Shown one piece after another: positions 8,350 through 19,881 of a stretch of DNA of 64,000 bases. Positions within the stretch are counted from its first letter, which is position 1. Each line of letters opens with the position of its first letter. Origin of the DNA: Arenicola marina (taxonomy: Eukaryota; Annelida; Polychaeta; Arenicolidae); NCBI GenBank assembly GCA_964019135.1, contig OZ025258.1, forward strand, positions 3,739,961 through 3,803,960. Direction: 5' to 3'. The notes beneath the pieces are model-generated. The model was not told the DNA's origin, made no database searches, and was given only the letters and a program-made list of their open reading frames with translations. The position numbers and the translations under genes were made by a program.

Positions 8350-11300
8350 CTGGATGAACTAAACCGGCAATTGACGACGTGGCATCAGATTTAGAAACAT
8401 TTTACCTGGTCGCATTGACAGAAACCTGGGCTAGTAATGATGAAGATGTTAGTGATCTCTTGTACGGTTATGATTGTCACTGTATTCATGGAAAAAGGCG
8501 ATCTAAGTTTGGTCGCACCCCTGGAGTAATTGCCATCTTTTGTATCACTAAGGATCTGTAAAAACGTTAAATTCTTGTCAAAAAGTGAGAAGGGAATATA
8601 TATTATGCTGGATAAAAGTTGCCTGAGGACTAATAAAGATGTCATATTTGTGTTTGTGTACATACCATGTGAGGGTTCTACGTTTTATAATGATAGACTT
8701 GAAAAAGACGGTATTGATGAATTCGAAGACGAACTATTTAATATCATCCCCCAATATGACGATTGTAACCTAATGTTAACAGGTGACTCCAATGGCCGTA
8801 TTGGTACCTTGCCTGGTTATATCTTAGACGACAGCTCACAATATTTGTCAAATTATGAATGGTATATGGAAATTTCACGCGCTCGTCAAAATATGACAAT
8901 AATAGGGTAAATAAGTTTCGGCTATCATTGCTGGAAATATACAAATTTTTCGGCGTTCACATTTTGAACGGCAGATACACACAGCGAACAAACGTTTACT
9001 TCCCCAAATGGGCGTACTGTTGTTGACCACATGATCGCCTCGTCAAAGTTATTTCCATTTATCGAAGATTTCAAAGTCAATATCCTTGGGTCATCCGATC
9101 ACTTTCCTATGGAAGGAGTATTTAGAGATCATAGTCTGCATAATAATATGATCAATCATAATGTACATACATGTTGTCACTTTAGATGGAAAGAGACCTC
9201 GGGTCCAGAATTTATTGAAAGACATAATGACGAACAATTTAAAACGATGATGGCAGATTTAAAGTGCCCACTATCTGAATCGAACGTAGACGGCTCAGCT
9301 GAATTACTATCTGACATTGTAAAGCGAGCTTCGGAAAGTATGATTGTTTACCAGGAGAAAAAGCGACACGACACGGCAAACACGATTTCAGTTGGTGGGA
9401 TGAAGACTGTGCAAACGCGATGAGGGAAAAAAACAGGTACATTACTTTATTTAGACGCTATAACGATGATGCGTATCTTTCAAACTACATTAAAGCAAAA
9501 ACAGAATTTAGGAGTGTTTGTATGAGAAAAAAAAAATTTAAGCAACATTTGTGTAGACGGTTATGTGAGGCCAAAAACAATCCTAAGGAATTCTGGAGTA
9601 TTATAAAAAGAGCTAAGCATGTGAATGTTGGGTCCGAACAGATTGATAAAGGTGAATGGTATAATCACTTTCAAAGTCTGTATTATGCTGAAAATCAAGT
9701 AGACCCTAACTTCGATTGGCCTGGAGATTGAAACTTTTATTAACGATCACGACAAAATCTGTGACCAATGTAAGGATGATTGTGACACGTTCAACGCTGA
9801 CATATCGATAGATGAAATAAGGCAAGTTATAACATCTCTTGCTCATGACAAGTCACCAGGTTATGTTGGTATAATGTGTGAAGTTCACCAGCGTGGGATT
9901 GATTCTCTCATAGATCCTATTTATCAGTTATTTAATCTCCTCACGTCAAGTGGAAAGAGCTGGTCACTGGGACTCAAGTCCTTGCCATGAAAGTGGCACA
10001 AAATCGGCGGTTCAGAATTATCGAGGTATTACGCTCCTCCCAAAGATAAGTGAAGTGTTCATAAAAGGCTGACTAGTTTTTGTGAAGAAGGCTTCACACT
10101 AGCCGAAGAGCAAGCCGCATATAGAAAATCGCGTTCTACCGTTGATCTTTCTCTTATATTCAATGGGACAGAAATATCTTTGTAAAATGGGAGGGATATT
10201 TTACGTAACCTTTATTGATTTTAGTAAAGCTTTTGACCCTGTGCCCCATGCGAACCTTTGGTATCGTCTTATACGTAAAGACGTTCATGGAATTTTGTGT
10301 TATCCGCAACATGTATTCACAAGCAAAATCTTGTCTGAAAACTGAACATGGTTTAACCGATTTCATTCAATGTCTGAACGGTACTAGACAAGGGTGCATG
10401 ATCAGCCTCTTGCTGTTTATCTTATACCTTGATGAACTGATACAAATGTGTAAAGATTCGGGTTGCATAGGTATTTATATTGATGGAATTGCAATGGTAT
10501 TATAAGGCTCGCCTACGCGGATGACATAGCATTGGTAAATGACACTGTGGGTCGCTTGCGGAAGCAACTAAATATGTTAGAAAAGTTTTCGACAAATACG
10601 GTATGAAAATGATTCCCGGCAAGACCAGAATTATTGTGTTCTGGAATGGTGGGAAATTAAGAAATAACGAGAAATGGTATATTGGTGGCAAACAGCTCGA
10701 AACAGTTACATATTAAAAGTATCTTGGAATCATATTCTTGTCCTTGCGGTTAGTGCAAGCCAAATGTGGTGAGTTACCACACCAAGTGTTTTGGGAATTA
10801 TTTGATAATTTGATTTTCCCTATATCGTTATATGGTGCGGACGTTTGGGGTTTTACACACAGAGCTGAAATTTGAAAAGGTACACATAAAATGTTGCAAA
10901 AATTGGCTGTGAGTCACATCCCATGCGTTAAATATTGCTGTAGTTGGAGAATACAATTGTGCAAGAATATGATACATCCAGAATGTTTTCATATGCTCCA
11001 TAACTTAGATAATGCAGGTGAAACAAATTGGGCTACACATATAAAAAATATTCTTGATGGTAACGGTTTTGGTTTTGTATGGATTAATTAATGTGTTGGA
11101 TATATAAACTTTTTTTGGGCGGAATTAAAAAGTCGCCTTGCTGATATATCGTTACAGGTATGGTCAGAGCAAGCTAGTAATTCACCTAAGCTTGCAACAT
11201 ACGTTGAATTTAAGTCTCTTCTTGGTCCCGAAAAATATTTAAATGAAATCAAGCATAGAAATCATAGGGTTGCCCTTACAAAACTCCGCTGTTGTAACCA

Positions 11301-11350
11301 CAGAGTAGCCATTGAAAAAAAAGGCGGTAAATTCGAACGAAACAGGAGAA
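8350..11350 (+). pseudogene. decayed non-LTR retrotransposon (LINE)
   Basis: A chain of broken plus-strand frames reads as endonuclease then reverse transcriptase. Endonuclease pieces include LVALTETWASN (about 8410), LMLTGDSNGRIG (about 8770) and ILGSSDHFPMEGVF (about 9080). RT pieces include DKSPGYVGI (about 9850), VTFIDFSKAFDPV (about 10,210), LNGTRQGCMISLLLFILY (about 10,375) and AYADDIALV (10,510-10,536), the YADD active-site motif. Frameshifts and stops interrupt nearly every segment, for example after LETVTY near 10,714. The element cannot make its own machinery. I do not assign a clade; a block like FWNGGKLRNNEKW after the YADD motif is shared with elements common in marine invertebrates. 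Confidence 0.85.
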
Positions 11351-11980
11351 TATAAATGTAAAATAACATGCATTATGGAAAAATAAATGTCTTATCTTTA
11401 ACTATATTATGATTTTATAGTTAGCAATGCCTGGACCAAAGCAAACAACAAACGGTTTCACACCCACTCGATTCTTCACGCACAAACCGCGCAGCCGGCC
11501 GGTTCCCAACACTCAAACGTTGACTACAGTGAATGCGCGTCACGCAGCCGTAGCAAGGCACCAGCGTGATGCGCACTCGTTCAGAGCACGTGTTTTTTTG
11601 TTGGTCCACAAAGGACCTAAACCGGAAGGAGAACCTGCGAGAACTGTACAGTCTTATTATGGGGTATTAGAAGAAACGTTTTCTTGTTTAACTCAACTGA
11701 GGGGCCCGCGAGAGCTCGCTGACCACGATTAAACAAACCTTGATTTAAGTTGAAAAGTGTTCTTGGAAAGTGTTCTGGGAAAGTGAAGGTGGGTTTGTTG
11801 GTGTAGGGAAGTACGACCTGTGTGTGAATTACATCAAAAATGCAACTTCGTTGTTGTTTTTACCCATTTAACATGAACGTTCATTGACGTTTTTTCTCTC
11901 ATTTGCCAATTTAACATGAACCCTCATTGACAATGTCTTAATGAGTAACAGTAACTTTTTGTTGAAAAATTCTGCAAAAC
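11351..11980. other. no recognised gene
   Basis: A 101-codon plus-strand ORF (11,427-11,732) has no recognised domain and no supporting context. Two similar 40-base stretches near 11,860 and 11,905 (TTTAACATGAACSYTCATTGAC) form a small direct duplication. Nothing else seen. Confidence 0.5.
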
Positions 11981-12125
11981 ATGAGCAGCTTTAACTGCTG
12001 ACCAGTACATACATACGGTAGGTTGAGGTCGGCGTTTGTTAGCCTGGTCTCAACATGAGCAGCTTTAACTGCTGGCCAGTACATACATCCGTTAGGTTGG
12101 GGTCGGCGTTTGTTAGCCTGGTCGT
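11981..12125. repeat. 74-bp direct repeat, 2 copies
   Basis: Two adjacent copies start ATGAGCAGCTTTAACTGCTG at 11,981 and 12,055 and end in GTTAGCCTGGTC. They differ at a few bases. No function seen. Confidence 0.85.
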
Positions 12126-12769
12126 GCGGCTCAAACGCACTCACGTGGTGTTAGCAGCAAAGCAGTACGTAACTTTGTTATTCCAAAAATAAGTCAGGTA
12201 CATAAGAACGTACAGATAGATATATATTGTATTTATTATGGTCACGTGTGAGTTTAATGATACAACATGCACGCATCACAAATAACACTCATATACAGCT
12301 CACCCAGCCACCATGACAACATATAGCAAGTGTAAATGGAATACATCTAGATGTCAACAAAGTCCATAACAACGGGGAATACATGTATTGTATTATATCG
12401 GGGGGCGAGTGGGGCGGGATTGGAGAAAAGGGGATTGATTAAGTTTGGGGGGTATGTGGGGATCGCGGCTACATCATGTTGACCTAAAGGGGGGCCGTGC
12501 GGTGACACTTAAACAAGTTAAGTCCTTTCGAAATTCAGGTCTAATTCACACAAAAAACTCTTCCCAGTTCATTTACTTCCTAAAACTGATCGTGAAAATA
12601 AGTAAAGGGCATTTCTGGTCCCCAGTAATTTATCAAAGAATTTTCTAAAGAGCACTTTCGTCAGAGTAAAATGCTGGCACATGATGAAACATAGATAAAT
12701 TGTCTCCACCGAGTCGTCACAAAAGAGCCAGTCATCAGTCAGGGCTAGTATGGAGGACCCGGGCACTTC
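12126..12769. other. no recognised gene
   Basis: Mixed-composition sequence with a G-rich patch near 12,400-12,500. ORFs under 75 codons only, without recognisable motifs. Confidence 0.5.
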
Positions 12770-13488
12770 TTGATCTGCGCTAACCACTACATCAGGGAGG
12801 CCCCCAGGACCTGTTGATCTGCGCTAACCACTACACCAAAGAGGCCCCCGAGACTTATTGATCTGCGTTAACCACTACACCAGGGAGGCCCCCAGGACCT
12901 ATTGATCCGCGCTAACCACTACATCAGAGAGGCCCCCAGGACCTATTGATCTGCGCTAACCACTATATCAGGGAGGCCCCCAGGATCTGTTGATCCGCGC
13001 TAACCACTATACAAGATAGGCCCCCAGGACCTGTTGATCCGCGCTAGCCACTATACAAGATAGGCCCCCAGGACCTGTTGATCTGCGCTAACCACTACAC
13101 CAGGGAGGCCCCCAGGAGCTATTGATCCGCGCTAACCACTACACCAAGGAGGCCCCGGGACCTATTGATCCGCGCTAACCACTACACCAAGGAGGCCCCC
13201 GGGACCTATTGATCCGCGCTAACCACTACACCAGGGAGGCCCCCGGGACCTATTGATCCGCGCTAACCACTACACCAAGGAGGCCCCCGGGACCTATTGA
13301 TCCGCGCTAACCACTACACCAGGGAGGCCCCCGGGACCTATTGATCTGCGGTCCAGTGCGCTAACCACTACACCGGGGAGGCCCCCAGAACCTATTGATC
13401 TGCGGTCTAGTGGGCTAACCACTACACCGGGGAAGCCCCCAGGACCAATTGATCTGCGATCTAGTGCGCTAACCACTATACCGGGAGA
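12770..13488 (-). repeat. tandem array of the tRNA-like head of SINE-B
   Basis: About 15 units of 45-57 bp. On the minus strand each contains the tRNA-like 5' half of SINE-B: GGCCTCCCTGGTGTAGTGG, then TTAGCGC and AGATCAATAGGTCC. The first units (to about 13,340) lack an internal stretch that the last units keep (GCACTAGACCGC), giving unit lengths of 45 then about 57 bp. TGGTGTAGTGG fits the pol III A-box pattern, but the B box is absent from the units. The head matches the SINE at 46,830-47,024. Confidence 0.85.
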
Positions 13489-13511
13489 ATAAAATTAAGC
13501 CAACTCGCCCC

Positions 13512-13832
13512 CATTACATCGATGTAATCGTGCCGAAGGTCTCACTGAACACAAATACTCCATTTCCATTTCTTGACTTTATTCAGACGACCGTCTCGGG
13601 TTAATTCCGCGAAACTAAATGAACAGACAAAAAACAGTCTTACAACACTATACATACACAAAAAATAGAAAGAAAAGAGAAAGCCTTAAATCGACCATAT
13701 TATCGCTCACTTGAGAGATTATGCGACCCGTTACAAAAACATAAAGTTAACAATAGGCTGTGAAGAAACAAAGAAATGGAAATGGAGTATTTGTGTTTAG
13801 TGAGACCTTCGGCGCGATTACAAATGTCGAGC
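13512..13832. repeat. inverted repeat, arms about 60 bp
   Basis: The arm at 13,512-13,575 (ATCGTGCCGAAGGTCTCACT and onward) returns inverted at 13,772-13,832 (ending GAGACCTTCGGCGCGAT). About 200 bases of AT-rich sequence separate the arms. It could be a small inverted-repeat element; no ORF is associated. Confidence 0.75.
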
Positions 13833-14061
13833 AGCGCGCTATTTTGCGGGAGCTAGTGACGTATATTGTGACCCTTCATGTGGCGCCGCCTTACGTTAAA
13901 ACTGGAAGTTATCTCGCGGAGGGAACTCTTTACAGTGGAACCCGTCACCGGTCGGTTTGGTTGGCATCCGTCCGTCTGCGAAACACGATAGATTTTGCAG
14001 CTTTGTGTGATTTCAAGTGATACGATTTGCCTCGCGGTATGTGCGCTTATGTATTTGATAA

Positions 14062-14152
14062 GGAATGAGTTGCAGGTCCTTGTTGGGATCGAAGAACTCC
14101 GAGGCGGAGCCGAGAAGTTGTGAGATCCCAACAAGGACCCGCAACTCATTCC
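14062..14152. repeat. 29-bp near-perfect hairpin
   Basis: Arms 14,062-14,090 and 14,123-14,152 are reverse complements (GGAATGAGTTGC ... TTGGGATC) with a single A/C exception, around a 32-base loop that is itself GC-rich. Either strand could form a strong RNA hairpin. Could be the end of a palindromic element or a structured RNA; no flanking evidence decides. Confidence 0.8.
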
Positions 14153-14239
14153 ATATCTGGCTTAATGTTTATTTCCATTGTTCCCTCGGCGTTGCCATTG
14201 GCGGCGATGGCATGGAGTATGTGAGCGAGGGGTCATTAT

Positions 14240-14427
14240 TGTGACGGAACTATAATGACCCGCTCTGAGAAAATAATGACCTCCCTGTTCATGGTCCGCA
14301 GGTCCTTATGGGCAAAATATTCTTGGCCACAATATGTAGTCCACGTTTCACTGCCATACAGCAGGCTGCTTAGGACACACGCCCTGTAGATTAGCATTTT
14401 GGCGCGAATGGTTTTTAATTTTTCCAA
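14240..14427 (-). pseudogene. LINE reverse transcriptase C-terminal fragment
   Basis: The minus strand encodes KMLIYRACVLSSLLYGSETW followed by TTYCGQE, a signature seen downstream of the RT domain in several invertebrate LINEs. It is short and truncated at both ends. It is unrelated in frame and strand to the LINEs at 8.4 and 19.8 kb. Confidence 0.7.
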
Positions 14428-14516
14428 GCACGTTTGCTTGACGTACCTAGCAAAGGTGGTGGGAGGGATAGATTATCCCTGACGGTAGTTCCCAGGCAAC
14501 AAAATTTATTCACCAC

Positions 14517-14854
14517 CAGGGGCGGATCTAGGAAATTGCCAAGGGGGGGGGGGTGGGGGTTGCTGTCTGAAAACTTCCGACCGAGGGGGGGGGGGGGAGG
14601 GCATAACAGTGTATGTTCGGGTTCCCAAGGTGCGTGTTGCTCTCTGAAAACTTGCGACCGGCGGGGGGGGGGGGGGGGCTTGGGCTTGGAGAACACGACT
14701 TTAACAGTCTATGTTCAGTTTCCCAAGGGGGGGGGGGGTTGTTCTCTGAAGACTTGGGACTTTAACATGTATGTGAACATGTATGTTGTATGTTCTGGTT
14801 CCCAAGGGGGGTTGCAACTCCCCTAACCCCCCCCCCCCCTATGGTCCGCCACTG
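14517..14854. mobile_element. GGGGCGGATCT-type MITE with internal direct repeats
   Basis: Left end CAGGGGCGGATCTAGG; right end a C-run followed by a diverged version (TATGGTCCGCCACTG). Inside, a block of G-run, GCTCTCTGAAAACTTGCGACC and GTATGTTC-GGTTCCCAAGG occurs about four times. The same termini and internal blocks make up the copy at 15,255-15,449. No coding capacity, so mobilisation would need a transposase in trans. Confidence 0.75.
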
Positions 14855-15017
14855 ACCCACTCTAAAGGCATATTATTAAGGGTAATCCCTGGCGGTGTGA
14901 TAGCCCCTTGGCTCAGCACGGCTGTTTTTTTAACACTAATAGTCAAAGCGAATAAAGCACACCACGGCGTGCAGGTAAACCCCCTGCGCATCCTCATCAA
15001 ATGCCTTCAAGGGCGGT

Positions 15018-15060
15018 GACTAATAATGAAGGAAGAAGTTTAGCGCTCGTGGTTTAGACT
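15018..15060. repeat. short dispersed repeat (pair with 17,632-17,670)
   Basis: GACTAATAATGAAGGAAGAAG then TTAGCGCTCGTG recurs with changes near 17,632 (GACTAATAAAGAACTAAG then TTAAGCGCTCGTGATT). Function unknown. Confidence 0.5.
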
Positions 15061-15254
15061 ACACAGTATAGACAGGACGGCCGGTGTCCCATGGGGAAAT
15101 GCCCCCCCATGCGGAGATGCCTCCCCTTTATCTAGCTATCATAATGGCACTGTATGAACCGATGAAGAAGAGAGGGTCTCAATATCATATATTTTATATA
15201 AGGGGAGCATCTCCGCATGTGACACCGTACGTACTACCAAAACGAATGGGATTA

Positions 15255-15449
15255 CAGGGGAGGATTTAGGAATTTGCCAAGGGGGGGTTGCTCTCTGAAA
15301 ACTTGCGACGGCGGGGGGGTGCTCTCTGAAAAACTTGCGACCGGGTGGGGGGTGCTCGGAGAAACTGACTTTAGCAGTGTATGTTCAGGTTCCCAAGAGG
15401 GGAGGTTGCAACCCCCTTAACCCCCCCCCCCCCCCTAGATCCGCCCCTG
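15255..15449. mobile_element. GGGGCGGATCT-type MITE, short copy
   Basis: Left end CAGGGGAGGATTTAGG, right end CCTAGATCCGCCCCTG: inverted termini of about 16 bp with two mismatches. Internally it has two GCTCTCTGAAAACTTGCGAC blocks and a GTTCCCAAG block, as in the longer copy at 14,517. Confidence 0.8.
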
Positions 15450-15571
15450 GATTGGAATCATCAGATCACAGAAAGGTACAACTTGTAAATGCCTATAACA
15501 TGTTGTGTGGAAAAATACTCGAATCATCTTTTTCAGGTTGAGTTGTTGTCAAAGAATGCCAATAGACCGTT

Positions 15572-16064
15572 CTAGTCTCCTCCACAGCCCCCCGCTGCGT
15601 GTCCAGCTCACTCAGTCTCCTCCACAGCCCCCGCTGCGTGTCCAGCTCACTCAATCTCCTCCAAAGCCCCACGCTGCGTGTCCAGCTCACTCAGTCTCCT
15701 CCACAGCCCCCCGCTGCGTGTCCAGCTCCCTCAGTCTCCTCTACAGCCCCCCGCTGCGTGGCCAGCTCACTCAGTCTTCTCCACAGCCCCCCGCTGCGGG
15801 TCCAGCTCCCTCAGTCTCCTCCACAGCCCCCCGCTGCGTGTCCAGCTCACTCAGTCTCCTCCACAGCCCCCCGCTGCGTGTCCAGCTCCCTCAGTCTCCT
15901 CCACAGCCCCCCGCTGCGTGGCCAGCTCACTCAGTCTCCTCCACAGCCCCCCGCTGCGTGGCCAGCTCACTCAGTCTCCTCCACAGCCCCCCGCTGCGTG
16001 GCCAGCTCACTCAGTCTCCTCCACAGCCCCCCGCTGCGTGTCCAGCTCACTCAGTCTCTTCCAT
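15572..16064. repeat. 40-bp satellite, about 12 copies
   Basis: Unit CTCCTCCACAGCCCCCCGCT then GCGTGTCCAGCTCACTCAGT, with G/T and A/C variation at three sites. A diverged single copy lies at about 16,690-16,730. The inverted pair CCAATAGACCGTTC (15,559) and GAACGGTCTATTGG (17,087) surrounds the array and that copy. Long plus-strand ORFs here are low-complexity readings. Confidence 0.95.
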
Positions 16065-18820
16065 AGTCCCATATGAGACAGTTGTTGCTACACACAACAG
16101 TCCCACGTCCGCATGTAGAAAATGAGGGTGTAAGATTTGTTTTTGTGTTGTTAACCGCACGATCCATCAAACCCTTGTCATTTTGTACTCTGATACCTTA
16201 ACTTCATGTTTACCACAAAACCCACATGCATATGAACTAACAAAGTATCGCATTACTATCAAGTCGGTTGAAATGAGACTTTCTTGTTGTTTATCGCGCC
16301 ATTTTGTATTTGGTCATTCTTCACCAGCCGCTTTCGCCAGGTGGCGTTTCGCTTATTGCGTGTCAATGGCTGGGTTTATGCAGCGCCACCAAGCGAATGG
16401 TGCGGTTTTAACGACATGCACGCATGCGCAGTTTCTCCACTGGGTGGGCAAGCTGGCGAACAGAACTGAGTTGTCCGCTTCGAAAAATCAACAGACGATA
16501 TCGTCGTAATCACGGAGACTTCAACCAAAATAACAAGATAAGTTGTAAGATGCATACTTTTAGAAACTATTGCCATACCCCAAAAAGTTCTCGCCATCAG
16601 CACCGCTTCTCGCCACGCGTGTTTGTAAAATGCCGTACAGGATTTGATAGACTGGACATGTGGCGTTGTACCAACAACGTCACATGGGGCTATCTCTTCC
16701 ACAGCTTCTCGCTGCGTGTCCAGATTTGTAACGTATCTAGACAAAATAGACGCCAGAACGATCATTATTTCCGCACTGAAGAACAGCAGCAAACCGAGAA
16801 TATGGCCGCTTTCCTGCCACGCGCAGCGTTATAACAGTCATTACGTTCGCCGGTTGGCATTTATATCAGCTGTTTTACTCTTCTTTTATGCCTCTATCTC
16901 GTTCTTAAAATGGTATTATTTGATAATCAAGATATTTATCTGTACAAAGTGGGTTTTTTTGTTATTGACCTATGATAAACAGGTGAAAATTGTGCAGCTA
17001 TAAGTCAGTACTCGCCTTTCGCATGTTATGCAGCACAGAGCGAGCTAGAGCTACCCGAAACATGCGCCTGCCAAAATTTCCCCTGGAACGGTCTATTGGT
17101 CCATTTTCACACCCGACCCCAGTGTGAGCTAGTGTGGGCCTCCGCTGCCTCTACCGCCGCCTGCCCAGTAATACGCACATGGCCATCCAACCGACCTGGC
17201 TGCTGGTTTCAAGCACGCGTCTTTCCTTCACCCCGTTAGGACCGTTCTGGTAGTAAGGCCATCCTGCCCATACACCCCTGTACACAGCAGTGGCCAGGGT
17301 GATTTAGCAATAGGTTTATCTCTGAATGGACCTTGGACTAGCTATCAATGAACAGTGTTGAATCCATTGCAACTTGCAATACTGTCACGCTCGCAGTGAC
17401 GTCACGCCTGTGCCCTGACACACAGGCACTTGAATCATTGGGGTGGGGGGGGGGTCCATGTGTATATATGGATATCAACCCCCCCAACACAGTTCGGCCC
17501 ACATTTGTTTGTTATTCTTTTAACACAGCGTCATTAGTAGATCTGAGTCACCACGCGGTCATCTGCACTAAGCCCCGCCTCTCATATTGCTAGACACAGA
17601 CTATGAGAGCCTTAGTGGAGATGACAGCGTAGTGACTAATAAAGAACTAAGAAGTTAAGCGCTCGTGATTGCGGCAGTTCCAAGCCGCGCAGTAGACCCT
17701 GATCTAGGTGTTTCATGGAAAAATAGCGTCCAAACAGATTGATATATCTCTTGCAACGTAAAAAAAAACATGATTGGCACGCGCTCTTGTTTTGCTTACA
17801 CAGTAGACGTCATTTCCGGTTTGAATATAATTAGAGTATTACCTCCTGATTGGTCAATCGCGGCACACCTCCAAAAAGGGTTGCCGCCTGGTTAAGCGGC
17901 GAAATCGTGGCTGCCGGTCACTTCTAAATTTTATTGAGAGTTACATACAGAACGGACAATTCTGTAATTTGGAAGATACTCCATGGGTATTATAGGACTC
18001 GGTAAAGCAGCGTTAGAGGCCCGGCTGGCGGCTTCCTTTACGTGTTCATTATCCAGAAGAATGCACCGGGAAACAGACCTAGCCGAGTTTTATTATAGCA
18101 GCCTACTTACATGCGCCGTCTTAGATTTTTTACATTATAGAATCAAGACTAAAAGTATCTCAAAATTAAGATGCATATGTTTTATATCTCGTTGAGTCTG
18201 TAAAACAACAATTTCAACATAAAACTGCGCGGTTTATTTATATCGCGCGCGGACGTCCTAGCAAGCCGCGGTCGACATCACACAGAATACCGAACAGCGA
18301 ACAGGCGCACAGGGATATAAACCCGGACACCGACCTCTGTTCCGGTGAACAAATTTGCATCTCTCCGTAAAGCCCACAGGCTTCCAGGATTTGAATTCAA
18401 GACAGAATATACTTATTTGACACGGAGAAGAGGTTGGTAATACAAGAAAATACAGTATAAATCACTTCAACGTAACTGTGCGTTATTTAAATAATGAACG
18501 ACAAAACAGTGCATTATCTTGATAACGAACGAAAATAACATTATCTTGATAGGGGGCGGGTGGGGGGGGGGGTGAATTAATGACCTGGAAATAAAGACAT
18601 TTATTCTTCGTGATTGGAAAAAACGACCCCCCCCCCCCCCACCCCTGCCTTGATAATGAAGTTATTTCTAATATTGACTCGCTTCACTCCACTAAGTGTC
18701 ACGCTATGATCAGTCGAGACGAGCTGAGCTGGCTGATGTTGTCAAAACTTGCAAATTTCATGACAAGCAATGGAGTGAATAATTCGATGTTAAGCTCCAA
18801 AATTCGAAAGTTATGGATTG
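16065..18820. other. no recognised gene
   Basis: Apart from the diverged 40-bp unit near 16,700, the terminal repeat near 17,087 and homopolymer G and C runs near 17,445, 18,555 and 18,630, I see no repeats. ORFs of 60-138 codons on both strands overlap each other and show no motif. A kinase or retroelement signature was looked for and not found. Confidence 0.5.
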
Positions 18821-19740
18821 CATATATCTCTCGAGCCGCCAATAAACGAGGGACCGTCTGACATTGGTTATATCTCTGGAGCCGCCAATAAACGAGGGAC
18901 CGTCTGACATTGGTTATATCTCTGGAGCCGCCAATAAACGAGGGACCGTCTGACATTGGTTATATCTCTCGAGCCGCCAATAAACGAGGGACCGTCTGAC
19001 ATTGGTTATATCTCTCGAGCCGCCAATAAACGAGGGACCGTCTGACATTGGTTATATCTCTGGAGCCGCCAATAAACGAGGGACCGTCTGACATTGGTTA
19101 TATCTCTGGAGCCGCCAATAAACGAGGGACCGTCTGACATTGGTTATATCTCTGGAGCCGCCAATAAACGAGGGACCGTCTGACATTGGTTATATCTCTC
19201 GAGCCGCCAATAAACGAGGGACCGTCTGACATTGGTTATATCTCTCGAGCCGCCAATAAACGAGGGACCGTCTGACATTGGTTATATCTCTCGAGCCGCC
19301 AATAAACGAGGGACCGTCTGACATTGGTTATATCTCTGGAGCCGCCAATAAACGAGGGACCGTCTGACATTGGTTATATCTCTGGAGCCGCCAATAAACG
19401 AGGGACCGTCTGACATTGGTTATATCTCTGGAGCCGCCAATAAACGAGGGACCGTCTGACATTGGTTATATCTCTCGAGCCGCCAATAAACGAGGGACCG
19501 TCTGACATTGGTTATATCTCTCGAGCCGCCAATAAACGAGGGACCGTCTGACATTGGTTATATCTCTGGAGCCGCCAATAAACGAGGGACCGTCTGACAT
19601 TGGTTATATCTCTGGAGCCGCCAATAAACGAGGGACCGTCTGACATTGGTTATATCTCTGGAGCCGCCAATAAACGAGGGACCGTCTGACATTGGTTATA
19701 TCTCTCGAGCCGCCAATAAACGAGGGACCGTCTGACATTG
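18821..19740. repeat. 46-bp satellite, 20 nearly identical copies
   Basis: Twenty copies of a unit reading GGTTATATCTCT[C/G]GAGCC then GCCAATAAACGAGGGACCGT and CTGACATT. Beyond the first few bases of copy one, the only variation I find is C or G in CT[C/G]GAG. In order the states are C GG CC GGG CCC GGG CC GGG C. The array ends about 50 bases from the poly(A)-like end of the LINE at 19,790. Confidence 0.97.
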
Positions 19741-19881
19741 GTTTACGCCATTTACACTGAATCTGTACAAATGGAAACGAAATGTGTTTAATTTTTTTTT
19801 TAATAAAATGCTTTATTTAAGAAAGCGGACAAGTTACAGACAGTTTATTCAATATAACATCGGCAATGTAATTAGACAGTA

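Noticed and set aside
11427..11732. 101-codon ORF
   Set aside because: No recognisable motif, shares its region with an opposite-strand ORF, and lies just after a dead LINE.
13294..13476. 60-codon minus-strand ORF (L-D-R-R-S-I-G-P-G-G repeats)
   Set aside because: A reading of the SINE-head array.
12770..13488. CRISPR-like regular array
   Set aside because: Units are contiguous tandem copies without unique spacers, derived from a SINE head, in an animal genome.
15505..16125. Serine/proline-rich 130-206-codon ORFs
   Set aside because: Three overlapping forward frames through a 40-bp satellite; none has independent support.
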